From Pelecanus crispus (lineage: Eukaryota > Chordata > Aves > Pelecaniformes > Pelecanidae), in NCBI RefSeq assembly GCF_030463565.1, contig NC_134652.1, positions 5,545,897 through 5,609,896 on the forward strand: 64,000 nucleotides of DNA, given 5' to 3'. Both the position numbers and the translations under genes were made by a program. A model generated the notes under the pieces. The model made no database searches. It was not told where the DNA came from and saw only the letters and a program-made list of their open reading frames with translations. Position 1 is the stretch's first letter; the number at the start of each line of letters is the position of its first letter. Of this stretch, positions 12,301 through 24,800 are shown piece after piece.

Positions 12301-15300
12301 CAAAGTAATCTGGAATTTAACATGGCAGCATAACAGTTTGTGTTTGATAAAAATCGTACAGTGGAACATAAGGAATTTTTCTCTGAACATGGGGAAAACA
12401 AGACTATGAACGTAAATACAGCCTTCATATCATATAACCATCCTCTAGCACATAATGGGGAGTCATAAAACATTTTCAAAGTTCAAAAAGTACCTGAGCT
12501 GAAAAAAGTGCTTTGCCTCAATTCTTACGGGAACAATTGGAGCAAATGCTGCATTTGGTGTGTAAACATCCTCCATCTCGGCAGCAGAATGTCTAACATT
12601 TTCTCTCCTAAAACAAACAGCATCAGCTTTTGCACTAAAACACATTTGCTCTCTACCAACTATATCTTCAACAGCTCCATTAACAAAACAAGTTCTATGG
12701 AGCTTTTCAGTATTTAACTACATTTCCAGAACCTTAACTTTAATTTCTGAATTATTCCTCGATTATTTTTAGGTCAGTTTAGCAGAGTTGACACAAAGCT
12801 GTTCTCTACCAGATAAAATGCAAAAAAAGAAAATGTAAAACATTGTGCCTGTAACTCAGTATCATTTCAAAGTTGGCTTTTTCGCTTCAGCTGGCTCCTT
12901 AGCTGGTGTTGGGTGCATGATACAGTAACTCCATAAACAAAGTTATATCAGCTAATATTTTTTAGCATAAATAACATTTGCAGCTTCTGGGACTCTTAAC
13001 CTTTCACACTCTCTGCTTTTTGTATCCCTACAGATAAAAAAAAATATCCAGAGAAGCTAGCATCTTTCTAAAATGTAATTATCATGTCTTTAGGTATCAT
13101 CTAAACAAAGGCAGAAAAACTCAGCGACACAGTATCAAATTAAAATTGGATGACTGCCCTGGTTATATTGAAAAATTTGCATGTAATTTGCATCTTTAAG
13201 ATGCAAATTAGTGAATAGAAAAATCTTGCAGCATGTCCTAGAAAATAATTCAGGCCAAAAATAGCCAAGAAACTTGCAGCAAACTTAACCAGATGAAAAG
13301 GATTATCAGAAAATCATTCTGTTCATCTGACGGGTGGGTCATCATTTAAATGTCTTGGCTGAATGTTCGTAAGAGAAGGCAGGAAACAACCCCTCAACCA
13401 GGAGAACATCAGCTCTGGATCTGCGTACCAGAGCTTCTTGTTTCCTCCAAAGCAGAGACCCACCCAGGGCCCTTCCGCAAGCTCCAAAATGGAAACTTTT
13501 CAAAACCGAAACAAATCAAACCTACGGCACCCAGAGAGGCAGGGGATACAAACTCAACATGAACCCACCACATTGCAGCTCCGCTCTTCCCTTCGTTCTG
13601 TCTATGCTAGGAAAGAAAATCGTCTCATAGCTGGCAAACATTAAGGCATTTCTTGATCCACCAACCTGCATTCGGCCCTAACCCAAACAAGCAGCACCGC
13701 TCTGTTTCAGCTCTTCCCCCTCCGTGGGCTCTTCCCCACCATGACCCTCCAGCCATCGTTAGATGAAGCGAAGCTCATTTTAAGTCCTCCTAATATCGGC
13801 AAGTTGACTTCTTTCCTCTTGTTAAACGTACCCAAAGCAGTCCAGCCCTGCCTTATCTGGCGATTTACAACAGAAGTTTTTAGAATCGTCACAAATTGTG
13901 ACAATGGTTTGTGTAACACTTCAAAGGGACCGTAAGAGCTCCAGGTCTGGCTGGTTAGAGAGCAGAATTTAATTTTCAGTCCATATATGCTAATTCCCAG
14001 GTTAGGTGACTCTCAAATAACACAAGCTTGCAATGTGGAAGTTGGGGATTTGTTGCTGTATTTTAGGTTTTCCTGTTGCTATTTGATTTTTTTGTTTTGT
14101 TCTGCAAGAGCGGTTACAGCTTGTAATAGCTTTCCTTTCTTCAGAGATCCCTGCAAAATATTTGATGAACGTGTTTCTGCAGGTTCAGAAGTCCTTGTTT
14201 TGTATATTAAATAAACCCACTTCTGAAAGTGCTGGTTACTTGGCTATCGAGGCGCAGCCTTCTGTCAGGTGGGAGTGCTTTTTCTTTAGGATCTTCAGTA
14301 AAGTCACCTTAAGATTTCTTTATAGGTATAGTCTTCCAGTATTAGGAGCTCTATGCTAATAAGATACACCGAGGAGAAATAGTTTCAGAAAAATGTAAAT
14401 CCAAATGATCTTGAAAGACAGAAGAATATCTGAGAATGCTATTGCTGCCTGTTGAGACTGTACACCTTTTTGATTTATATTTCAAAGTATTTTATCAGAA
14501 AAAATGTTACACTGTGCATCGCATGTTCTTTTGAACATTAATATACCGATACGAATCAACATTTGAATGCTCTGATCTATGAAACAAGCTATTAGGAAAC
14601 ACAGTGGTTAGTTCTAGTCACCTAATGTATTAGACAGTTATTGCACATGAACAGAATATTTTTAGAGGATAATAACCACCAAGATTTCAAAGCAGCTTAA
14701 TAATGTCTCTAGTATCAGATAGCGAGAGATTCCCTCGATGCCGCTAAGCTGGACTTTGTTAATTACAGCACCTGATCTTACAACTGGCATATTTAACTGA
14801 AACAATTCTTGTAATTCCTATTTGTTAGCCTGGAACTCTGGCTTCACTATGCATTGATGTTTGGCTTTCTCTGGCGTGGGCTCGGAAAGACTTCGTGCTT
14901 CCTCTCACCTGCGTGTGCAATCAAGCACACCACATAACTCCAGGCAGCCAAATCCAGGAGAGTAAGCCTGCTACCCACGCCTCCTCACCTGGACCTCGAC
15001 AAAGGAGTTACCCTTCAGCGAGACAACTCCTTGCAAAACGCTCTGCAAGGACTGTATTGCAGTACAACATAAAATGACAAATCCCATGAAAATTCTTTGG
15101 GAATCGTACAATACACGTTCATCTGCCCGTCAGCTCTCACTTGATTTGTGCCTCCGCCAACAGTTTGCACAGTGATAACGTAACAGGTAAATATTTATGA
15201 AGTATTTGTGGTAGCTGTTAACCACTTCCACATAATTCTCTTAGGAGAAGATCTATTGCAGTGGCACGCTGAATACATTCTGGGGTTGAGGAAAAACATC

Positions 15301-17275
15301 TCTTCAGCTTTCATGTATTCAATAAGCAAGCTCAGGAAAGTCAGACAGCTGCTTTCGAACCCGCCTGTGTTTCAAATCGAGTTTAGCTTGGTAGGAAGAA
15401 CGTGAAATGTGTCTCTCACCAAAAGATTTCCAAATGGAAATGCAATAACATGTTAATTAGAAAATTCTTTAGGTAGTGAAAGGCTCCCAGTGAACATACT
15501 TTATATTTCACGTAAGCCTTTTCTAACATAATCTTTACATGGAGAAAAGAAAATATGAAAGAAAAAACAACAACACAGAAAACATTATATAAAATGTTGT
15601 ATTTAAGTGTTTCCCACGTAGCAATTAAACTTTTCTGTGGAAACCTGCCTCAGACCTTTATCACAAACCGCAATAATACTAGAGAAACCTGACAGAAGAT
15701 ATATTCATTCTCTCCCAGTACAAAAATTGCAAGATCTGGGACACCATTTAAAATGACAAATTATTAGAGAACCATCACCTGATGTACAGGATGAGCACTG
15801 TATCAAGTCAAATATAAAATTCAGGCACTTTTAATACATTCTCAAGACAGGTCTTTTCTTCTAACTGTGGAAGCCCAGATGCAACATTCGAATCTGAAAA
15901 TGCTGTTCCAGGGCAATAGACTAGATTGACTGGGCTGACTGAGGGCATATAAAGGGAAAACTCACCAATATAAATACATATGGTGTATAAAGCAGCTTTG
16001 AGTCCTGTCATTAGCACAGAAAGCCTCATCGTGTTCACAACGCCAGCTCTGCCGCCCTACACCTACTGCTGCAGCCAGCCACCATCAGCAGTCCTGTGCT
16101 CACAGTGCCAAATGTAGAAGTGCAATTTATGACAATCCATAAATGCCTGTCCCAAACTGAACAGGGGAGCACAGGCAGCTCTTAACAGCTCCTGGACAAC
16201 AGCAGAGCACATCTTATCACTAAACCAACGTCTGCGTTAGTGCAGCAAGGGAATCAGACTTAAGGGGATGAAACTCTTCCCGGAGGCAGCGACCAGAATA
16301 GCTAATGCTCTCCACAGTGGTACGTGCCCTTTTAAAACAATGATGAAAGAAACTCAGGGGTTATAATTGTGCGCATATTCATCCACAGAATTTTGTAGAC
16401 AAAAAACAAATACAATACACACACTTCTTTCAAAAGTTATTGTGTACAGAATACAGAATATAGAACTGAGACACGTGAAATATTTACAGCTGTAACATTA
16501 GTTAAAGGCTTGACCTTGCTTTTCTGAGAAGAACTGTTGAGTAGCTGATGAGGCTGTTCAGGTTGTTTCCTGGGCTATGCCATCTGAGTTCAGACTGTAG
16601 GAAATCACATTATTTTGATTTTTTTCCTGATTATTTTTTCAAATGGATACCTGACACAGTTCTACACAAAGAGATAGTCCTTTTACATAATCTTGGATAT
16701 CCAACCTTTAACAGTCCTTCAAAGAGCTCTGCACTTTCCTCCATAAAGGGTTTGCTTTTAGCACTATATTAAGTCAGTTAAGTATTGCCACTCACTTCCT
16801 AGCCTCACGCAAAACTGCAGAAGCCAAGCTAAGACAGTATCTCAAACTAGGAGACCTATTAAATAGTATGAATCAAAACCTCATCTCTGCTGACACTCAT
16901 GTTAGCAAAGCAGGCTAAACCGCAGCAGCTCAGGACTGCCTCACATTAGCACAACTCATCACATTAATCAAGGCTAACTCAAGCATTTTGTAGTGTGGTT
17001 ATGATAATTTTAGACTTGCGGATAGACTGTGTTGAGCAGAGTAACTGTAGTTAACTGTTGGGTGTCTGTAGTCTTAATTCCAGTCTAGCAATTTCCCCAG
17101 CCGTTTCAATTCAGCTGAAAGCAAGGCTGCAAACAACCTGAAATGCATTGATAATGACAATAATAACAACAACAACGATGCTAGAAGAAAACTTCAGAAC
17201 TCATGTCTATGCTCCTGCTCTTGTATTTTTGAAAATCTCGAAGCTGTTGATCAAACTGATATGGGAGGGGCTTTT
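6397..17275. other. Gene-free region between the LTR/CR1 and ACADSB
   Basis: AT-rich sequence with no supported gene. It holds homopolymers (T16 at 7383-7398; A21 at 11761-11781) and the octamer palindrome at 13175-13210. A 183-codon minus ORF at 8044-7493 is the longest frame but has no recognisable domain. Nothing else is identified. Confidence 0.5.
13175..13210. promoter_or_regulatory. Cluster of three POU octamers with a perfect palindrome
   Basis: ATTTGCAT at 13175-13182 and 13186-13193, and its reverse complement ATGCAAAT at 13201-13208. The last two sit in a perfect inverted repeat with 13-bp arms (TAATTTGCATCTT, 13184-13196; AAGATGCAAATTA, 13198-13210) and a single spacer base. Octamers are bound by POU factors; the function here is inferred. 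Confidence 0.4.
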
Positions 17276-18805
17276 TTTATTGGCATACGGATAATTACTA
17301 CATTAATTTTTCACCTATCAACAGGCAAAGCGTTTACATAGGGGGAGTAATTCACTAAAGTAGTTACTTCCCTTTGAAGCTGACAGAAAGAAAACTTTAA
17401 TAGTGCTTTTCCTACTTGCTTGTTTCTTTGTATAAGGCACTGCAGTCTGCTTGTTTCACAAAATCATACTTCTTAAGTGTCATTTATCCCTAGTTTTGCT
17501 AGAAAATCCTTTGGGAGTCTCAGCCAGTAAGATTCTAAGCTGCGCTCGAAGTGAATCATCAGTGACTAGCAAGCTTTAAAAATGAAATTCTTCTAAGTCA
17601 GCCAAAACCAGAAAACCAATCCTTCCCTCCCAAAAACACTTGAAACAAATTGCCAATTACAGCAATTATAATGATTTTTCATATATTAAGCTTTCTGCCT
17701 CTTGATTCTTAGTTCATTAGTTCTCCAGCACTGAAGAGGTTTCTGACATAAATAAAATGTCTAATTTTAAAGTAAACAGAGAGGGACAAAAAAGCAAATA
17801 CTTCCCAACCCCCCCCCCCCCTTTTTTTCTTTCTCTCAAAAGGAGAAAGACTTTGCCAGAGAACCACTAACTTCCATAAGCCAGTTTTCCAGGCTGCAAA
17901 TTAACAGTCCCTCCCTAACTCCCAGGAAGGCTCTGAGGATTAAAGTTTGTAAAATGCATTGAACGTGGAAAGGCCGCTGTGAGGTAGTATCACAGCGTTG
18001 CTATTACCTGGCTTCTATCTCTGTCTTTTTGCAGAACTACTAGAGCTTTTTTAACCCCATTTCACAAAGATTTCAACTCAACCTTTTATGAAAGGAGAAC
18101 TATAAATAGCCTCTTAGATTAAAACCCTTAACAGCTGAGAAGGCTGGAAAGGGAGGTAGACATTATCCACCTTTCAGTACTACAAATTGGGGCTGGAAGG
18201 GCTTAATTACCAAGATATACTTAAGAACACACTAAGGGCTGCTATAAAAATTACTCCAATTACAGCAGCTCCACAGACATCACTCCACCTGGGAGAGAGG
18301 AAACCATCACTTCTCTCTCTTTCCACATACCTCTCCTGTACGCCATGCTAATAAAGGGCATCACGAACAAACAGCAGCTTCACGCCATGCAACGGTCCTG
18401 CTGCACATGTAGCATCCTTTCTCCCAGGTGGCTTAACAGAGCCTTTCACACCAAGCAAGCCAAAGATTTGGCTTCTTTTCTTTTCACTTTGAAATCTCCA
18501 AGTGGAGATCCACTGTTTGTATAACCTAAAGCGAGAAAATTATTTCAGCCAATGTGTTAGCTTAGAAGTGTCTCAGGCAGAAAGAAATACTTTTAACCTG
18601 CGATTTGGATTTGAACGCGGAATTCACAATTGCACATGAATTACGTGCTCGCTGTCCTGAAATGGGGAATTCACGGTTTTCCTTATGAATTTGTCTGTGA
18701 TGATGTGTTCTTATTTATGATTTTTATAATTACAAATAAATGCGTAATTCACAATGAATGTTTAGTGAAGTAACTTCTGTTAACAGTCAAGAAGTCCTTA
18801 TGGTT
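17276..18805 (-). other. ACADSB: Probable ACADSB 3' UTR
   Basis: Sequence downstream of the ACADSB stop codon on the minus strand. The first canonical minus-strand AATAAA that I see is the TTTATT at 17276-17281, with an ATTAAA variant (plus-strand TTTAAT) at 17396-17401. The true 3' end was not established. A plus-strand C13 run followed by T7 lies at 17809-17828. Confidence 0.35.
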
Positions 18806-21800
18806 TCAGTACTCCTGTGCTAAGCTTTTTGCAATGGTGCTCAACTGGATATTTGAAGTTCCTTCGTATATTGTACCTGAAATCAGAATAAAATAAATTA
18901 GAAGACAATAAATCCACAGTAAGTATAAGAAGAGAGACCAGTTAGAACATTTACAATTTTGAAGTGAAGCTTTACTGAGCAAGTTCTAGAAACAGAATTA
19001 TTATTTACATAAATGTTCATGTTTTATTATCTGCAACAATTAAAATACTTTTCTGCTGGTCCAACATAGTGACATTTTCCTGAAAAGCGACTCATAAATA
19101 ACCAACAAAATTTAAACATTTACAAACGCTATCAGCAATAAAAGTCAAAGGGTAATATTGTTAGAAATGTCAAACTGTTAGGTCCAAGGATTATAATGGT
19201 AAACAAGAAAATCTTGAAAATAAAACTCCACATAGATTCAGATCTTAAAGCCAAAGAAAGTATTTTCAATTTTTTCGAACTGGAGTTCACAATGTACGTG
19301 TTCATATTTTATTGGTATCTAATTAATCATTTTAACTAGCCTTACATACTTACGTATTTATACATAAAGTTTTACCTTCCCATATCTGAGCCTTTGAATC
19401 AGTGTTGATTACAGTCTCAGGCGAAAAAAAATCTTAAAAAAATAGCCAGCCATTCATCCTCAAACTTTAATACTACTAACACTACAAGAAATACTTTTTA
19501 AGAAACTATCACTCACCTATCTTGCAGTCACGATAGTACTTTTCTATTGGATAATTTTTTGTGAATCCAACGCCACCCATCCATTCAATACATTTACTAG
19601 TTGTCAGTGTTGCAACCTATGAAAGCAGTTTCAGAGTTACAATTTCAGGATTCAACTTCATGCAGGTGGTAGTAAATTTTATTCTTTGTAGCTATTTAAA
19701 GCAAGAACAAAACAGTAATTAAAGCAGTAACTAGAACAAGTGGGAAGAGGAAGGACTGATACTTCTGTATTCATCTTATTTATGCAAGTTATTTTAGAAT
19801 AAAAATGACATTTTTCTGAATCGGAGGACATCAAGAATTCAGTAAGCGTTACTGCAATAGTTCATATGCTGCACTATGAAAAAGACTGTCAGTGGTATGA
19901 AAGACAGCAATTGCAAAGAGGCAGAAGCAATCCAGTTCTGAATCATATTAAGACTCGCAATTGTGACCAGCAGAGTTGAAATAGTCACAAATGAAGCCTC
20001 ACCATGCCATATTCTCCCGCCACAAAAAGACAATTCTGAGAGAATGAAATCTCTCTAGGTGAGTGAAAACACAAATTCTCTTTCAATGTTGTTGCTTGTT
20101 TTTTGGAATTTTATTCCGGGGCGTGAGCCGTTGATTCTTTGGTGGCCTACTTTACATTCCATACACGGACTGAGAATGAGAAACACGGTAAAAGTACATC
20201 CACAGATCTCACAGCAAAACATGAATTAAAAGTTATACATTCAGTACCAGAAGAAATGTTTAAACAGCAGTGAAATAAATCCACTGAATAAAGAAACTGC
20301 AAGTTACCTCAGCAGCGTAGTATTTGGCCATGCTGGCCTCCTTCACGAACGGCCTTCCTGTCTCCGCAAGACGGGCTGCGTTGTAGGTCAGCAGCCTCGC
20401 TGCCTCCAACTGCGTGGCCACCTGAGCTATCTGATGTTGCATCCCCTGCAATAAGCATGCCACAAGTCAGACAGAACCAGTGTCTAGTGCTCCACTGGAA
20501 TTTCCAGCAAGAACCATTCTTTTCACCAAGGAACAAACCTACACTCTAAAATAAAAATACAAAATCTAGATGGACTAGTAAGTCTGCACAGCTCTGCATC
20601 TATGACATCGATGTTGGAAAAATCCTGGGCCACCAAAGTCCTTTCGGGAACTGCACTCCCATTCTCTCCTTCCCTCTTCTTGGATTCAGGAGTCCTGGGG
20701 AAATTCTGGCCTGACTGGCTGGACAGCAGGGTTCAACATGAACCTATTTGCACCCATGAGTATCAAGGAAAATTTCAGCCAAATCTTAATGCTCTCCTCG
20801 GCACCACAGAGACATGGGTAGGTCAAAGCTGTGAGCTTAACTGAGAAAAACTTGAAAAAGTACCTCTTAAATAAAGTGGAGAAATAGCAAGGTGACAAAC
20901 ACTTATTCCCAAGTCCCATAACCATGAGACAAGAGTTAGGAGCAGCGTAAAAGTCTAGAGAATGTGACTGATGAATGGATTCAAAGGGAAGGAAAAAGGT
21001 GATGGAGCTCACCTCTAAATCACAGGTATTAGAGAAGAATAGCTTTATTTAAGGAGACCCAAACAATGATTGAAAATGAACATTTAGTTGTCTAACTTGC
21101 TCCTAAAACACAATGAAAACTTTCAGCTTATTAGAACATTAACACTGCTCCCGAAAATTTGCAAAAATATATACGCAGGTCGAAATAACAAAATCATTCA
21201 GCAATTATAAATTCCATTTCCCATTCAAAAGACGCAGTTCCAATAATTTCCTAGATATCTGTGGGTATTTCCTAAAATTTGTATAAATTATGAGTAGCAC
21301 TAATGTTCCTTCCCTTCATCTGAGATGTAGGTTTCTTTTAACAAGAAAATTACTACAGTAATTACAATTATATATCTTCCTTATTAAACTATACATCATT
21401 TTTGCAACAAAGAGTCTTTTTCGTTTCAAGATACAGATATTATCATGAAAACTAAATGTCTTTGTATAACACAGGAAATCTAATAATTCAAACGGTTTTC
21501 CTCATCTTTTTACAATTTCTAGTGTCTCCAGAAAAAGGCCTTCCCCTACACCATATGAAAGGGTATAAAAACTGGAACACAATCAACATACTGTGATATT
21601 AAAATCCGAAGAGAAAGGAGTTCCATGTGTATTATTTTCAAAGGCAGTGAATATACTATCAAGGAAAAGGAGTTATGTTGATATATTTTGAAGTTTTAAA
21701 TGATTTATATGGTACTTACAAAGGCACACAGCACTGAATTTATTTATTTCACATGGCAGATGAATGCTCATCTGAAATTCTTTTGAAAAATTCTTCTCAA

Positions 21801-24800
21801 TATTTGAGAAGTAGAGACATGACACAAGGTGGAGCACAAATTATGCAAATCAGATTACTCATTTTACTAACTTCATCTACTGTGGTAACTACTACTCTCT
21901 TGGAGGAAACTTCCCATGCGTTCATTAACAAGTACCTGGAACTCAAAAACGCTTTTCCCAAACTGGACTCTCTCCTTTGTATAGGGAATTGTATGGTCAA
22001 AACACCCCTGTGCCAGTCCTAACATCTGTAAGAAATAAGAGGTGAGTTACGACAAAAAAAAAAAACAACCCCAAAAAACCAACAAAACCAAACTTTGAGG
22101 AATAAGCCTATTCCATACTATTCCATTCCTGAAAGAAAATTTCTTACTAAAGGCAAAATATGTGTGAAAAGACTATCACTAATTTTTGAACAGAAGTGTC
22201 AAATGTGGTTGCACAAATATTAAGTGTTTCTGGCAAAACTCTTCACTACACGGGAAAATTACTGTAAACTAAAGATCTATAGATCTATATTACACTATTA
22301 AAGGAAAAATAATTGGGGGATTATTCAAAGCTATTTTCATAATAAAAATAATTTCTCATTTTATAGAAGACACTAGACTGTCAGAATTAGCAATTTGTTG
22401 AAACATTTGTTCCAGCATTTTCTAGAAAAAAACCCAACTCAACAGAGCAATTTTAGAAGACCCATTGTCTTCTCATACACTGTCTTCACTCAGCAACAAA
22501 GACAGCAAACCACAATTGTTATCCTGGAGGATAACATCTGGGAAAACTACACGTGAACATTTATAAAGAAGTAACTCGCATCTACCCTAGTGTCTGATTC
22601 CTTAGCCTAAAGGAACATTATGAAATCTGGAAAGTAAACTAGTTTTATGGTTTTTTAACTACCAAATTTTGAGAAGCGTATTCCATTCCAAACAAGATAG
22701 TGAAGAAAAGACCCTGCCCTTCATATATCTTGGAATATATAGCTATTAGTATGTAAGATCAGTTGGTTTCATTATATAACTAACATCCATCTGTATGTAT
22801 TCTTTCTACCTAGTTTCTTTCCCAGGAAAAAAAAAGATAGGAAATTAGGGGAAGCATCAAACAAACAAAAAACCCCCCAACAGACCAAAGGGAGATGAAT
22901 GGCATGAAGAACTATCAAAAAGCAAGGTAACAGTACATGGTAAAATCGGAAGTTTTTCTAAGTCAAGGAAGGAAATTTTCTAAGTCAAGACGGGATACTA
23001 CAACGTGGCAGTCAGCTGTCACATCAAGCAGCTTATGTCAAACTACTTTTAATGATGTACAATAGCGTATGGGTATTTTTGGACAGACCCGCATATTAAG
23101 CTGAAAGCCAAGGGCCCCAAGAAGATGAAAACATGACTCTGACTGGGTTCAGACATCTACTCCTTAATCATTTAAGATTCTAGAAAAAAAAAAAACCACA
23201 ATACACAGGAAAAGGAGTATGTGGGAAAAGAACAGAAGAAAATAATACCTTCTTGTCCCTAATCAGATTTGTTGCCTTCTTATATAAACTCATATAGATG
23301 AACCAAGTATATCAACTTCAGCACCTATAACAATATATGCAGCTACCTTGCCCGAAAACTATCTGAGACTGTTTTCACAGCCACAATTACATTTTATAAG
23401 ATGTTCATTATCTTTTAAAACTATTACTACTGCAAAACTAAATTCAATACTACAGGGCTTTAGAACTGCTGTTCATGTACATTCAAGTACATTTCTCTTC
23501 ATTTGAAGGTGCCAAGAAAGTAGTAACTAAGATATAACAACTACCTGACCTTAACTTTTAATTAGGTTGTAAGTGTAACTTGGAGTAATTAAGAGTAAAA
23601 TCCAAACCATGTATTTTACTGCCAGAGCCTCTATATTATTTATATCTCTGGGAACAACAGGGCCCACAGCCCTAGTTTTTAAATGCCATATCAGACAAAG
23701 TTTAAATCACTGATAATCTTTAGAAATGATGGAAAAGCCAACCCATTTAGCAGCATAGTATACTGCCATGTGGAAAGTCTGAATTTCATGAGGACTATTA
23801 CTTCTGGTCTGTTTGGAAACTAGAGCAGAAGATAAGGGAGATTGGCAGTACAGACACATTACACCCTATACAGCACAACTACATCCAAAACAAAGTAGAA
23901 AGAAAGAAAAGATTACTTTCAAAAGTAAATAAAAAAAATAAAAACTTGTCATAAGTAATTTTATTGTAGGGCTGAACCTGATTTCCACTGAAATCAGCAG
24001 TAACCTGAGATCCAAACTGGGTTTACAACAAAATACAGTATTTTGAAATAACTCCAAGGTCAGCAAATATTTTCCCCTAAGATGCCATAAGGTGCAATTT
24101 TCAAACACAACCATGAACTAGGACACTTGTGCTATTAAAAAAAAAAACATATTTATTTTAAAAATAAGTTGACTTTTAAAAATAAGTTGTTGGGAAGACA
24201 TGTGAGCATAAGGTCACATTTGGCAATCCCATACAATTACAGCTGGAGGCATTAATGTTATACATTTCAGTGTGCTGCACTTTCCAAAGCTAGTTTTCTT
24301 TGTAAAATAAATTTGCGTAATGGAAGATAAAAATGTTGATATAATTCAGTAGCAATAAGTTAATCACCAAAGACAAATTAATTGCCATGTAATGCTTTCT
24401 AAATCTATTGCTTATGTCACTGAAGGAGAATTTTACCATTTACAGTTGTTTCAGTATTTTACCGGAACTTAGATACAGGAATAGTGACATCTAGTGGCAA
24501 TCTAGTTTTTAATAAAGAGTTTTCTAAATAATTTATTCTTATTAGCTTTAAATATTTTGTAAATGTCAATCCAAATTCAAAGGTATATACTGGCTGTATT
24601 CAGTATTAAACAAAATCACTCACCTGTGCAGCGATACCTATTCTGCCAGTATTTAGCATTCCAATTGCATACTTATAGCCTTGTCCAACCTGTCCCAGGA
24701 TATTGGTCTCAGGAACCTAAAGAGTAAAACCACTCAATTACTCCTCTTCTATTCTGCTTTGCAACTGCTAGTACAGTTCACAGGTGGATCAGTATACGTG

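Noticed and set aside
1-18800. Search for HMX3/HMX2 homeobox exons expected by synteny
   Set aside because: No homeodomain-like frame (for example WFQNRR) is present; the genes must lie left of the window.
19839-20033. 64-codon minus ORF between ACADSB exons 9 and 10
   Set aside because: Lies wholly within an intron with no matching splice sites or similarity.
22270-22290. AGATCTATAGATCT palindrome
   Set aside because: Short palindrome of low-complexity bases in an ACADSB intron; expected by chance in 64 kb of AT-rich sequence.
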